The notes: generated by a model not told the origin, from the sequence alone. A stretch of DNA of 64,000 nt from Pipra filicauda (GCF_003945595.2 NW_024104316.1:1498208-1562207); one strand, 5' to 3'. Counted from the stretch's first letter, positions 23,535 through 36,900 are shown. A program made the numbers and translations.

Positions 23535-26044
23535 CTGGAGGGGAGGGCAGGAGTGGGGGGGGATGCTGGCGGCAGGTCACTCGGCCGTCCCAGCGGCTCC
23601 CACAGGGACGGGGACACTCACTTGCAGATGGTGTCCAGCTCCTGCGCCTCCTCGCCGTCCTCCTCCTGCTGCTGCCGGACGCTCTGGGCCATGCTGTCCC
23701 CCAGGCTGATGAGGCAGCCGGCGAAGCCCTTGTAGATGGTGTCGCACTGCCCGGCCATGCTCACGGGCTCCTGGCTCGCGGCTGGGGGGGCACAGAGAGG
23801 AGAGACGGAGCTGAGCCCCCGCGGACCCCCCCGACAGCATCGCCTGCCCGGCTCGGGGGTGACTGGGGGTGACACCGGGGCTCTGAAACGTGGCGAGGGG
23901 CTTCTGCATCCCCCTGGACCCCCCGGCACCCCCTCCCTGGGCACTCGTAGCGAACCTTCGCTCCTGGCCCGGGACCCGGCGCGGCACAATGTGACGACCC
24001 CGCAGCGATGCTGCCATTAGCCACGGGGCTCCTGCCGGCCGCGTCGCCTCGGGCCTCCCCGGCTCTCCCCGGAGCCATCTGTCCCGGCCTTTATCCCCTG
24101 ACAGCAAAGATTAATTTGTGACTACAACGGAAAAAAAAAAAAATCAGCAAACAAAGCAAAGGCTCAGCAAACTGGAGTCCCTGCTCCGACTGCAGGGGGA
24201 GAGAGGGGGAAAGAGGAAAGGAAAAGGAAAATGGAAAGGGGGAAGGGGAGACGGAGAAGGAAGAGGAAGGGAAAGGGGAAAGGAAAGAGAGAATGGAAGG
24301 GGAAGGGGAAAAGGGAAGGAAAAGGGAGGGAAGAGGAAGGGGGAATGGAAATGAGAAAGTGGAAAGGAGAAAGAGGAAAGGGAAAATGGAAAGGGAAGGA
24401 GAAGGGGGGAAGGGAAAGGGGAAGGAAAAGCACAAAAGGAAGAGACACAAGTGCAACTCTTGCTGCTTTGTCCAGAGAAGGCTCAGTTCCCTGCTCTGCT
24501 CCACAAAGGATTCACCACTGGCCATGGGATGATGGATGACAGGGTGTATTGGCCAGGGCTGTGACTGCATCCATGGTCGGAGGAAGTCCCAAAAGAGCCA
24601 GTGTGTGGCTGGGTCACCAAAAAGGTGTGTGGCCAAGTCACAGGGAAACCCTGCATGGTCCCCAGCTGTGCCCCGGGGGTCCCACGGGCTAGAGAGATGT
24701 GGGTTCCCTGGGCCAGTTCATGGGAGTTGCGAGACTTTTGGAAGTGCCATGAGTGTGTGCCAGGGAGGTCTCCAACTGAGGACAGTCCTGCTGGGGACCC
24801 CTGTGGGAAGGTGACTCCAGAAGGAGCTGAAAGTTGCCCGGTGGCTGCTGAGGCAGCCAGGATGTCTCCAGGGAGCCGTGTGCCTGGCTGCTGGCATCCC
24901 ATGCCTGCGCCCCTGGAACAAGGTCCTGAGCAAAGCACCTGTGGCCGAGACCAACAAGCCTGACAACCCATCATGGGGCACAGCACATGTTTGTGATGAG
25001 AACCCCTGAGCACATCGCCGAGGACAGTCTCTGATGTCAGACACGTGGGGCACAAACAGAGCAGGTATCGATAAAGTGGGACCCATTGCTCCTCTTTTGA
25101 CCCAGCCAAGCACATCTCCCAAGCAGCCCAGGGACACCAGCAGATGCCTACCCTCAGCCGGCTGGTCCCTGCTCCTCTGGGCTCCTCTAATGCCCGGCAC
25201 GAGCCCTTCCCTCTGCCCAGCTCCCTCGGCAAAAGGCTGGGCAGGGCAGGCAAGGAACGAGAAACCAGGAGGGTAAATCATCTCCACTACCCCGCTGCAA
25301 AACCACGGGGAAAAACCTGCCCCCCGGCTCCGTCACGGAGAAAGCCCAAGGGAAACGCAGGGAGGAAGTTTCCCAGGGCGCGGCAGAGCATCGCTCGCTC
25401 CCAAGCGGGTGCCGACGCGGCCATCCTGCTCCTGGGGAAGGATCGGAATCACCCAGCCTCTGAGCCTGAAATCCTCCCGAAGCTCGGTGGACCCTGCCCT
25501 CCACCCTCCGTGCGGCCGGACCAGGTTAACCCCAGCCCTCCCTCCCTCTTCAGGGCAGGGATGTCACTGGGTACCGCTTTGCCCCGCGTCCTCCCTCGGC
25601 TCACGGAGGAGCGGGAGAGTGTGGAGGGGACTCGCTGGTGCCGGTGAGGTGCAGGACCTGCTGGATGACCCTTTCCCAGCGGTCATGGTGACGGAGGGCA
25701 GCAGGGAAAGCCAGTAGGAACATGGGGTGAGCACACGGGGCTAGTTCGGGACTGGAGAACCGGAGCAGGGGGACCCCGGACAGCGCTGCAAAGCCGGGTC
25801 GGAGCATCGCAGGACACGGGACAAGGGTGGGTGGATCGCTGAGCCGCGGGACAGCCGGGCAGCCCCGCTCCCCGCAGCTACAGGGGGCACCAGAGCCGGA
25901 GGCGGCCGGGGATCCCGTTCCCACCCGCCAGCACCCCCCCCAGCCCCGGCAGTGTCCGCCCCGCAGCCCGGCCCCGCGGCACTCACCGAGGTGCAGGAGC
26001 AGCGGGCACACGACGCCGAGCAGCCGCCAGCAGCCGCCGCCCAT
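23261..26044 (-). CDS. NRN1L: NRN1L, neuritin-like GPI-anchored protein (three coding exons, 163 aa)
   Basis: NRN1L is a small secreted member of the neuritin (CPG15) family that is held on the cell surface by a GPI anchor. Exons are 26044-25987, 23781-23622 and 23534-23261; all splice sites are GT-AG and phases agree (58+160+274 nt, 163 codons plus TAG). The ATG has a strong context (A at -3, G at +4). A hydrophobic signal peptide spans about residues 1-21 (MGGGCWRLLGVVCPLLLHLA). The core has six cysteines after it (32, 42, 72, 81, 89, 117), with family phrases CDTIYKGFAGCL and SWDDFHTCASEVL. The last 20 or so residues are hydrophobic (LALLALPLLVARL), fitting a GPI-attachment signal. The gene sits head-to-tail behind EDC4, as in human. 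The identification is by family pattern and synteny. Confidence 0.93.
23622..23781 (-). CDS. NRN1L: NRN1L coding exon 2
   Basis: Residues 20-72 plus two bases. The acceptor follows a C-rich tract (tgtgccccccag) and the donor is GTGAGT at 23621-23616. It carries the first three core cysteines. Confidence 0.92.
23782..25986 (-). other. NRN1L: NRN1L intron 1
   Basis: This 2.2-kb intron contains a long purine-rich tract (24194-24430) and, nearer the promoter, CpG-rich sequence. The Pro- or Ser/Phe-rich open frames in it are composition artefacts. Confidence 0.75.
24194..24430 (+). repeat. Purine-rich (GGGAAA)n-like tract, about 237 bp
   Basis: The plus strand is almost entirely A and G, in irregular ggaaagg, gggaagg and gagaagg words. 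I see one C and only a handful of T interruptions. The transcribed RNA strand would be pyrimidine-rich. Such tracts can form triplex (H-DNA). Confidence 0.9.
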
Positions 26045-26200
26045 GGTGCGGACCCCGCGCCGCCGCCGCCGAGTGCTCCGCGCCCGCCGCCCGCAGCCCC
26101 GGCCCCGCTCCCCGCCCCCGGCACCGCCCCGGGACCAGCCCCCGGCACCGGCTGAGCCCGCCCTGCCGAGGGGCGGAGGAGCCCCCGGGGCTGGACCCCG
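25300..26200 (-). promoter_or_regulatory. NRN1L: NRN1L CpG-rich promoter region
   Basis: GC and CpG density rises steadily toward NRN1L exon 1 and peaks at about 25980-26160, just upstream of and across the start codon. No TATA box is evident. The transcription start is not determined. Confidence 0.5.
25987..26044 (-). CDS. NRN1L: NRN1L coding exon 1
   Basis: Residues 1-19 plus one base, encoding the signal peptide. The donor is GTGAGT at 25986-25981. Confidence 0.9.
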
Positions 26201-26212
26201 CTCCTTGCAGTT

Positions 26213-26575
26213 CCATCACGGAACGGTTGGCGTTAGAAGGGACTTGAAAGATCACCTCGTTCCAACCCCCTGCCATGGGCAGGGACACCTTCCACTAGAC
26301 CAGGTCGCTCTAAGCCACAACCTGGCTTTGGACACTTCCAGGGATGGGGCAGCTTCTCTGGGCAACCTGCGGCAGTACCTCACCACTCTCACAGGGGAGG
26401 ATTTCTTCCTAATATCCAATCTAACCCTGCCCTCTGTCAGTTTGAAGCCATTCCCCCCGTCCTGTCACTCCATGTCCTTGTCCAAGGTTCCTCTCCAGCT
26501 CTCTCGGAGCCCCTTCAGATATTGGAAGGTGCTCTAAGGTCTCCCCAGAGTATTTTCTTCTCTTTTCTGGGAGGA
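26213..26575 (-). mobile_element. CR1 LINE 3' end, reverse orientation
   Basis: The plus strand reads as the complement of a CR1 3' end: near the start gcgttagaagggacttgaaag, then ccttccactagaccaggt, cacttccagggatggggcag and cctaatatccaatctaac, ending in aaggtctcc. It fills most of the gap between NRN1L exon 1 and the EDC4 poly(A) site. Confidence 0.9.
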
Positions 26576-26834
26576 GCAGCAGGAGACATTTTTGCTGTGA
26601 AAAGGAGAATTAGTGTCCACTTCCCACAGCTGGCAGCCCACCACCACCTCCTGGCTCTCCCAGGAAGCAGAGATGGCTGGGCCCGCCTGGAAAGCTTGAA
26701 GAGAGACTCAGGAGAAAATCTGGGAAGAGAGAGGGCACCCTGGCCTAGGCTCAAGCCTGGAAATGGTTTGATATCCTCAAAGGCCATGCAGTTCCCTCCA
26801 TCACACAGCAGAAGAAGGTCCCCACTTTTTTTTT

Positions 26835-27715
26835 TTTCCTCAAAAAGTTTTTTATTGAATTGTTTTTAATGTTATTTCAAAAAAAAAAAAAAAAAGAAAA
26901 ACAAAACAAAAAACTCAAACAAACAAAAAAACCCCCAAACAACAAAAAAACTTCAAAATTTAGATAAAAAGAAAAACCTTGGCGTAAGAACCAAAACTAA
27001 TGCCTGAAACATGGACATGCTCCGATGCACAACAGAACCAGTGGCCCCCCTGGGGCTCTGGCAGCTCCCTGCTGCCTGAGCACCCCAACCCAGAGCCTCC
27101 CCTCGGGGCACTCCAGAGGCAGCACCCCCTGCCCGACCCTGCCTTGGGTGGGCCAGACCCCCCACTGCGGATCTGGAGTCAACCAACTTTGGAGTAACTA
27201 AGAACTAACTAACACACCTGAACTAACCGCTCCCGCTCAGCTGGTCCTGCGCCTCGGCCCCGCGGGGAGGAGGAGTTTGAGCCCTTCACTAAGATGTGGG
27301 TGCAGGTTTCTGGTCACCCAGGAGCACGTGTCCCCGGCAGCCCCCGCGCTCGGGGCTCAGCACACACCTCCCTTCTCCTTTGCTGATGGCAGCAGACTCC
27401 AAACTTTGAAAGGGGTAAGAAAATCCATCGGCTTCTGCTGCGTGCAACTGGGACTGCCAGCCAGGCCTCGGGGACGGATGGGCAGGTGAACGAGAGATTT
27501 AACTCTCTCAAAAAGAGGCTATTTAGGAAAAAGAAGCCAAGTGAACGTTCAGTGACTATTTGGAACTATACACAGACGGCGTTCGCCTTAGAGACATCAC
27601 ACGTGTGTCAATAGATTTCCTGGCAAGAGCTCTTAACACAAGCCATACGTCGTTTGTAACTACTGATCTGCTGGGTGGGCTTGGGTGGAGCAGCCCACGA
27701 GGCAGCCAGGTCCTC
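26835..27715 (-). other. EDC4: EDC4 3'UTR
   Basis: About 880 nt follow the EDC4 stop. The distal part (26836-26975) is extremely T-rich on the transcript strand, with a 16-nt homopolymer and several shorter runs. The extent is set by the AATAAA at 26856-26851. Confidence 0.6.
26851..26856 (-). terminator. EDC4: EDC4 poly(A) signal (AATAAA)
   Basis: AATAAA lies on the minus strand about 860 nt past the stop. Downstream is an A-rich stretch at the likely cleavage zone. An ATTAAA lies just upstream in the same T-rich tract. Confidence 0.6.
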
Positions 27716-27908
27716 CTAGGTCATGCTGGGGGTGACCAGGCCCTGGAGCATGATCATGAGGCGACGCGCAGACTTGCCCAGAGGGTTGTGAGGTTCCACC
27801 TGGAGGAACTGGAAGAGCTTCTGCCGCACCTGGTTCATGACTGACCCCATGTGGTCTCGGGTGATGGGGTCACTTTGGTCCAGGTGCATCACTGCATCCT
27901 CCAAGTAA
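27716..27908 (-). CDS. EDC4: EDC4 exon 29 (residues 1340-1403 and stop)
   Basis: Encodes YLEDAVMHLDQSDPITRDHM through LMIMLQGLVTPSMT and TAG. The acceptor is ctctctctccttcag. Confidence 0.95.
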
Positions 27909-30900
27909 CTGAAGGAGAGAGAGCAAGGTTAGAACCAAACCCAACAAGAGATCCCAACCCTACTCGGTTCATTTTAGCATTGAAAATGCACAGTTCTGCT
28001 CCCCACCCACCCAAACTTTGCAGTATGTTCAAAATTTATTTCCTGACTCACAGCAGAGTCCACCTATCCCTTCCTTGACATTTAAGGGCAGCCTACAGCT
28101 CCCAGCCTGCCCCACCTGCTACACAACCTGGCTGCTGGAACCAAAGAAGGAGAAACAGCAAGAACTCCCCACGGTGCTGGAGGTGGCTCTCAGTAGATAT
28201 TTTCTTTGATGCCTTTACAGTGCATGCAGAATTAGTCACTCATTAGACAGCAAAACCCCTCAGCAGCAAGGCTCAGTTCGTGTAGGGTTATTTTTAAGGT
28301 CTATCCAAGAAGAAGGGGGGGAAGAGCAAGACTTTTACCAATAAGCCTCTCTGAAGCTCAGAGCCATCAGCTTTCAAACCACAGCCTCAGTAAGGCAATG
28401 TGGTCACTGCAGAAGGTTTCCACTAACAGACCAGTTTAAACTTCACAGCAACAGCTTTAGCCCCAGTTACCAACTTGACTGCAACTTGAATCTCTTTTCA
28501 GTTTTTCTGGCTTGCTTTATCTCTATTAAATCAAGTTTTTAACTCAACTCATTTTTCCATCCAAGCCATGTCAAAACCTGTAGGAACCTTAACAAGTTAG
28601 TTTTTTAGGGCAGATAACAGGGTTTTGACTCACTTACTAAAAATGTTCATGGCAAGTATCAGCACAGTCACTATTTTGTCACACAAGCTTTGCTTGGAAC
28701 ATCTACCAGACACTATTGGAGTAGCTCCTGCTGCCACCTCCCACTGAGCCTTTCTGGGAGTCACGATGAGAAACTGCCAACACAAAGTCCAGTGACAGGT
28801 TAAGAATTGAGGACAGAGCAAAGCTGCTCTGGATACTATACTATCCAGGGAACATGGCACTGTCCCTATTTTTGCCTCCCCAGAGGAATCGTTCCTCGGG
28901 GAAAGGGGATCACTGCACAGACTGCAAATATTTACAGGCTGCGATCCCGGAGGTACCGGCACCTACAGCTGGGTACTCCTTGCACTACTCCCTCTGGGCA
29001 GCAAAGCTTTCCATGGCAATGCTGGCACATTTTTCCAAGTTCCTGGTTGTAAACATGCCAGTAACAGGCTACAGAAGCTCCAACTTTTGTTGAAGCACCA
29101 CCTTTCACTTCCAGGCAGTGAATTTAAAGCCAGTGCCAGAAACAGAACCCGATGCTCTGATCATACTCACTTCAACTTCAGTTCTGTACGAGTGCCCAAA
29201 TCCGAGGAGAGCTGCTGGATGAGGGAGAGCAGCACAGGCTGGGACAGAGGGCAGGGATGCTGTCCAAATACTTGCTGAGTATCCACAGTCTCACAAACAT
29301 ACAGAACCAGGTTGAGATCAGCTGCTGTTAGAGCCTGCAAGGAAGACACAGCTACAAATGCAGAGGAACCAACAGGCAGATGAGGGACACGGGACCTGCC
29401 CTCTGCCCTGAGGCACTAAATGGCTCAACAGCCTCCTCTGGGAGCAAACTCTGCACCTGTGCTGTACATGCCAGCAGGGCCATGTTTAGGCTCCTGGTCT
29501 ATGCTCTAAGGATACTTGTGTCTGTTCCAAGCTGAACAGGGCACAACCAGACAGAGGGGAGTGGGTTACTGTCAGCAGCATGGAGAGGGCCATGCTTGCA
29601 GCCCCTGTCAACCTACAGGCACAGCAGTGTTATCATTCACAGAGGAGTTTGCCTGCAGCAGCTCAAACACATCTGCCTACATAGCCAAAGGCAAAGGCAG
29701 GGCCAGGCCCCAGCTGGTAGATCTGCCTGGAGAGGCTTATGAAGCTGCTGTTCCTCAGGGGTGCACCAAGTGCCACCACGATGGCAAAACACGCTGGTTC
29801 GCTGGAGTGCTGCCACTGTCCTGACAGGGCACGGGCAGGGATGAAGGAACTTCACTGTTACCAAACCGTGGAACCTGCATGGCTCTGGTTCCATCTGCAT
29901 GAGAGCAACTCAAGCAGTCCACTGCCACAGGTCTTTTCAGTCAACTCCTGTGTAAGCGGAGTGGAACTATATCCCCACCCTATGGAGCCCCTTTTCCTCC
30001 CCATTCCCCAGCAAGCAGCGACTGACTGCCAGAAAAACGAGGTACCTGCTGGAAAGCTTGGTTGAGGTGTCCCTGCTGGAGCAGCTGAAGGATGTGAGTC
30101 TGCTGGGACTGGAAATCCAAGTGAGTAGAGGGGATGGGCGTCCCGGCTGCCGAGCGCATCGCCTGGACGATGCTGGAGGTGACAGCTGCCTGCTGCTCCT
30201 TCATAGCCAGGCTCACTTCTCCTTTAACCACTCTCTGCACCTGGGCCAAAATAGACTCCTGCATGCTAAAAAACCAAACCAGAACAAAACCCATGGGCGT
30301 CTTGGAGAACGAAGAGCTGAGGGACAACACTGCACAAAGCTGGTACCAGCGAGAAAGCACAGGCTGGTTTGCTTTTTGTAGTGTGGTTCCCAAAGGGTTC
30401 AAACAAGTAACTCTGAGACACAGGCATCAGAACTCTGTGGCCAACACCACCATGTCCCAGGGTGTGCATGCAAGATGCTGGGACTCTGTGCAGGAGGAAA
30501 GTGATGTTTCAGGGAACTAAGTCTCTCATTTCACGTTTTAAATCTTTAATGTTTCTGGCTTACAAGCAAGGTGACTAAGCCGTGGGGTCATCCCTGAACG
30601 GGCCCAGGTTCCTGCATCAGATCCATCAGATGCAGTTCCTGGCGTGCAGATGACACCTTTGGAATGAAAACACACACTGTGCCGGTGACTTCTCCGCAGA
30701 AGAGCACTTCACAGTGCAGGCTCTGCACCTTTCCCCCACAAGGGCTAGATTCTCCCCTCTTACGAAGGGCACAAGGCATCAAACCTGCTGTCCCGCAGGT
30801 AGAATTGCAGGACCTCCCTGGGAGCAAGCACAGCCCATGCAACAAGACCAGGATTTATTTGGGTGGCCTTCATGGCAACTCTGGCCTGCATGGATGACCC

Positions 30901-33900
30901 CATTGTGCTCTGATGTATGTTCTAGTGGCCTCAAATTGGGGTGTTCTGCCCTGCAGGTGACCACCAGCCAATTTTAACACCTGGCAACCTGCCACCAGCC
31001 TCACAGCATGAATGTGCTGGAGGCACCGCCGGGATCACATCCTGGAACTGGGAGGGACAAGCACAAATTGCTGCAGAGCTGCTGGGAGGAGAGAGAGCAG
31101 CCTGCAGAAACTCTATGCCTGAGGACACAGAGTAAAGAAAAGCCTCCAAGAGACTTTTCTGAAATGATCTTCAGGAAGTGTTCAGACTTGAGCGGCCTTT
31201 GGGGCTGCCTTAGGTCCTTCTGTCCTCCAACGTGCACACGGGATCTTGGGAAAAGCAGGCCCTGACCTCCCAGCTATACAGCTCGTTGTCAGAAACCTTA
31301 TGAGGGCAACAATTCCACCAGCCCACGTGCTTTACCTTACCGTGCCAACGAGCAGCCCCACAGGACCCGTGGCAAACGGCTTGTTTCCACAGCGGAGCGG
31401 GGAGAGGTGCTCGTGACACGTGCATGTACCTGTCACCAGCATTTCCTTCCACGAGCCCAGCTGCCAACTTACTTGCCCACAATGATGTGCAGCTGGTGCT
31501 GCACCTCGGCGTGGACACTGGCTGCCACGGTGGATGCCAGCTGCTCCGTGGTGCTCTGGAAGGTGCTGATGAGCTGTCGAAGCTGATTCAGCAGCGGGTC
31601 CCGGACCTCCTGTTCTCGTACCTTCTTGTTCTTCAAGTGAGTCTCGAGCTGCTGGATATCTGCAACAAGCAGAGGGGGAGATGTTTGTGCCATCTGTAAC
31701 CTGTGGAGATGATCAGGGCAGAAATCCTGCACGTGCTGCAGCAGGAACAATTCCTGTGCCAGGGTGTGAGCACAGGAGAGGGCAGAACACACAAGCCTTG
31801 CTTTGGGCTGTGTTACACTAACCTAGAAACCCTGTTCCCAGCCTCCCCACCACATAGGATCACACAACACAGCAACAAAGCCGTGAGTTCTCTTACAACA
31901 GATTTTTACGGGTGTTCTTTGTTCAGGGGAGATAAAGGTGGGAGTGAGGGTGTTTTGTTTCATACACAGTGTGAATTGTGATCTGTTACTTCAATGCTAA
32001 TGAAGAAAGAGGAGGAACATTCCTGACAAAAAAGAAATCATGCCTGCAGAGATTAAAGAGCTGTATTTGAAAGTACTTTATGAACTGGTCTGATCAAAAG
32101 GGAGAAGAACATAAAACTCTATTACTTGTGGGACACTTGTGAGGAAGAGGAAGGGTGCAATATAAACAGCAGCTGGAGACACTCTGCAGCTCTATGGCCA
32201 GCAGAAGTTACTGGCCACTTTCAGGCCCCCTCAGAAACGAGCTCTGCAGAGTAATACCTGCCTGGCCTCCCAGAAGGCCAAGGACCTCGATCCCAAGCCT
32301 GAGAACATGAAAGATCTTCTCCAGTGCATCAGTGTATAGTCTTTTCTTACTTAAGGGTATATTCTTCTTGTTTCCAGTCTGAATATGTCTACACTGTTCA
32401 GCCATTATTTAACCTCTGGTCATCCCTGTACCCTTCTCTAAGCCTTCTCCAATCCATTATCCCTCTGAGATGAGGGTCTAGCTGCAGAACTGCTACCCTT
32501 TCCCTTCGTCATCTTCCTGACACCGGGATGGGGTCATCCTACAGCTGGGCTTTACAACTCAGTAGCAGAAGTCACAGATTCACAGAACGTGGCCAAATGT
32601 TTCACTACATGGGCTACAAAGACCAGAGGTGAATCTCTGTTCCTACAGCACCACCCACAAAAACCTCCTCACTTCTTCTTCTGCTTCCCAAGTGTGAAAT
32701 GGAGCACAGGGATGGGCAAAGGCCTAAGGTCAACGTGTTGCCAGACACTAATGCAAATAGACTGTGCAGAGAAAACTTGAAGAAGAAAACCCACTTACAT
32801 TCCTGTGTGCCCTGCTTGAAGGTGTCATTGATTTGCTGGAACATGGACTGGCAGCTCTTCTCGAAGGCCGGCAGCACAACACTCTGGAATGCTTCCCTGT
32901 ACGCCGACTGGATCGGCCCCTGCAGGGTGTCGGCCGTCGCCCTCACAACAGTATCTGTAAGGTTCTTACAAGCACACACAGAAGATGCCAGAAGATTAAG
33001 AGAAGCCTGATGCAGACTAAGGATGTGAACAAACACTGTAGGTCCCTGCAACACACCCACACCAGACAAAGACAGCCCAGTTTCAGGAGTGTGCGTTCCC
33101 TCAGCTCTTCCCACTGACCAGGCTGCACCATGGCCACATCTGACCACACCATGACCACATCTGCCTGCTGAAGGGCTGCCCAAGAACATCACCATTTCCC
33201 TGCAGTTCTGCTGCAGAGCAAGGGAAGATGGCACAGACAGGCACAGCTCCTTTCCCCTTCCCCTCCTTCCCTCCCACAAACCACCATTCCCTGCCAAGGT
33301 AAGCAAGAAGCTTGTGCTCCCTAAATAACATAGAAATGGAGAACAGAGTAGAGACAGTCAAACTTTCACCACCTGCCCGATTGAGTTGGCCTTAAAAGCC
33401 ACTGCTGTGGTGAGAATCTCTACTCTAGTAGAAAATGAACAACCTGGTAAATGAAAAAATGTGTTAATGAAGCAAAGCGGGCAGGGGAGCATACAACGAG
33501 CTTGTTCTCCTAATGAGACCAGGAAAGAGAAATGAGACCACTGGCAGCTAAACTGGCATTATCTGGAGACAGAGGTGAGGGGAAAAGGTAGAAGAAGTTG
33601 CTACCCAGGCAGGTGACAACTCAGTGTCCCCAGGAAAAGCTGGTCTGGTTCTCCTTACCTTTGATTTCACTAGCTTGGTGATACTCTCTTTCAGTGTCCC
33701 CTCAACAGCAGTGAGCTTGGCAGCAACCGTGTTACTCAGCTGGCTGACAGTTGGATCCATGCTCTTGGAAATGCCTACACACAACACAAACAAGACAAAG
33801 TTGCAGTTTTAAGCCTTAAGTCACACTTCAAAACCCAAAAAAGAAAATGGAATCAAACCATTCTTGGATATAACACAGTGAGGGACAACGGTCACAAACT

Positions 33901-36900
33901 TTGGTTGGGAAGCTAAGGTTGGACATTTGGAAAAACTTTTTGCTAGGAAGGTTGCAAAGCTCTGGAAGTCACCAGAGAGGCTATGGAATCTCCAGCCTTG
34001 AAGGTTTTCAAGACTTGGTGTGACAAAGTCACAGCTGACCTGGTCTGGAATAGCAGGTAGCCCTGCTTCAGGCAGCTACTGGCTGAAGGCTTTCCACCAG
34101 CATTTTTTTGGAACATTTCTTTACATGGATGGTGCCAGGGCATCAAGGAAGGGCAAAGACAAGCTGAAGTTTGCTCCAGCCAAGTCTCAACACTTCCAAA
34201 CTCATTAGTATCTTTCACCTTCCTCCACTGAACAGACTCCAGAGGCTTTACAGATTTATAATGGAAGGTCAGACCGCACTCTCTGGACAGGCATTCCCTC
34301 TGGGAGTCTCACACTCCTCCTAAACCACAGCTCCTCTTCTCAGATTACAGAGGGGCCCACAACAGTTTGATGTGCAGTGACTATTCTTCATGCAACCCCA
34401 CTTCATATAGTGCCAACTCTTGGGCAGAGTGTTTTCCATCCCTCTGGAGCTAACTAGGGATTCACCTCCCAAACCCAGGCACCAAGACTCACACTGGGGC
34501 ACACTCTTCTTCATCTCATCACGAATGGTCCTCTCCAGACGGTTACACACAGCTGTGGACAGGGACTGAGAGAGCTGCTGAGACAGATGCTCCTGGAGCT
34601 GCCCATTGCGCTGCTGCCCTTCCGTCAGCACTCGGTCTAGTCTTCTCTCTAAGGAGAACACATGTTAAGGAGCACAAACAATGGATTTCCTCTCTACCCA
34701 CAACACTCCTATCCAGAAAGATGTACAGTAGCCTCACCACTTGGGGCTCAGTCAATGAGAGCAAACTTGCAGCTCTAGTGAAAGAGGTGGTCTAATAACA
34801 TGACTGCTGTGTTCCTATAAACAGGGTGCTCTTAAATGGTCAGGGTGAGAGAAGAGCTCTGGAAGATGTGGTAGAAAATTCAAACAGCTAAAAGAAGCTC
34901 AACACTAGTGTTCCTACCTATTGTGGATTAAGCTAGTTGAGAAGGCCTTGACAGGGTTTAGCAACAGCAAAACCAGCAGTGTGTTATCAATGTTGTTTTG
35001 GTCACAAATCCAAAACTTAACACGTGTGAGCTGCTGTGAAGAAAACTAACTCCATCTGAGCCAAAACTAGGACACTACAGAAATTAACGAGTCCAATATC
35101 CATAAAAAGCAAATTGGTAAAAATATTCCTACAGGATGGAATTAGTGGACATAAGTGCATGGAAGCAGATCCAGGCTTCAGGCTACTCATACTTCATGAA
35201 GCACCTAAGCTCTCTAAAGGAGCCAACACACAAATACAGCTTAAACAAACAAATAGACCCCTACAAAACAAACAATGAAATACCAATTCAATTGCTGACA
35301 AAACTCAGTGCAGACATGAAGTTCTGCAGAAAGGGAAAAACTATTCTAGTATTACAGTACAGCTCTAGACACTGAAATTCAGTAGAAAGCTATTTAAACT
35401 ATCTATGAACATCAGCCTGATGGTCAAAAAAGGAAAATCCAAAACTATTTAATAGAGAAAATTGCAGTCATAGAAGTTAAGAGTGGTGTCAGACCTGATA
35501 TGGGCTAGAGCTGCTCATTTGGGGAACATTCAGTGCAGCAAAAGGTGCACAGGACACCAGCTACTCACAATACAATAAAAATAATTGGATCCCAGGTTTG
35601 AAGGCACCAAAAGAAAATACTTTACAGAAACACACAAGGGACCTGTAGACCACCAGATGTACAAATGTGTGCAGACAAGACAATTCTATATCCAGCCATG
35701 CAGTATGGCAGTCAGATGCTATTTCTGGTGCAAGTACTGACTTGCCTTAAGGAGGAAAGGAAGGAAAGGATCATCCCATAATTACTCTTGTGCAAGTGGC
35801 CGCTGCCCGAGCTCAGATAATGTATTAGGTGCACCTCTGGTCTACACCAGCACTGCAGCACTTATGGCTTAATGGATAACTAAGATTAAGTGGAATGGAG
35901 AGAGTGTCAGTTCTTCTCTGCTGTATTGCTGAGCTTCTTGCCCTTAGAAAGGGACCGAGATGAACTGAAATAGTTATACTGCAGCAAGGTAATCGCACTG
36001 CACCTATGGCCACACACTCCCAAGATCCTTGAACTTCCTTTGCCTTCCTCATGCCTCTAGTCTGCCTTGCAGCCTTCCACTCAGCTGCCATGCAACATTT
36101 GCAAACAAGGATACGCTCCTGCTCCTGCTGGGAGTCAACCACCCTCTCCATGTGGCCCATGAGGGAGCTCTGAATGGCATCGAGGTGGTTGGTGAGTCTC
36201 TGCAGCAGCTCCATCTGGTTCTGCCGCAGGTCGGAGAGCTCCCGCTGTTGGCTCCTCAGAATGCACATCAGCTCATCCTGGAACTCTGCTGTCACCTGAG
36301 TGTGGAGAGGACAAGCATTCATTTCCAACAGGATCAGAGATCAGTTGAACTTTTTGCTCAATACTGAGTCAGCCCCTGTTCCTGGAACTGGTGTCTAACA
36401 CATAATGCAGAAACCAGGGCCAGCCTGTTTCTAGGAACTTTTGTCCCAGGGCATAAACTGATAAAGCCAGGTTCCTGCATGGAATTAATAAATGGTTGCC
36501 TAGACTATCAACTGTTCAGATTTGAGACTCCCTTCAAAACTCTGGCATCTAAAAGAACACAGAAGAAAACAGATTTTATTCACTTCTAGCCAGGTACTGA
36601 GAGTGTGTTCAGGCCTCCAAATGGAAATAATGACCCAAACACTTATGAAAGGGTTGTGCAATCAGGACAACAAGGAGGTTCCTTAGAGCACTTCTTCAGC
36701 TCTTTCACTTACTTATGAATAACCAAACAACTGGAGAAGTATAAATCTATAGTTTGCTGTCTCTTCACATGCTCAAAATAGCTAAAGGAGGCACACACAT
36801 CAAGGGCAGGTATGTGTACAGGCCAGTCCGACTGCAACCCTTCCTTTGCTTGGGAACAGCTTGTCTTGCTCCCAGTGCAGGCACAGGCAAAGGTGAGAAG

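Noticed and set aside
23162..23872. 236-codon plus-strand open frame
   Set aside because: Antisense to NRN1L exons 2 and 3, in GC-rich sequence.
24091..24636. 181-codon minus-strand frame rich in Ser, Phe and Pro
   Set aside because: It is the pyrimidine strand of the purine tract in the NRN1L intron.
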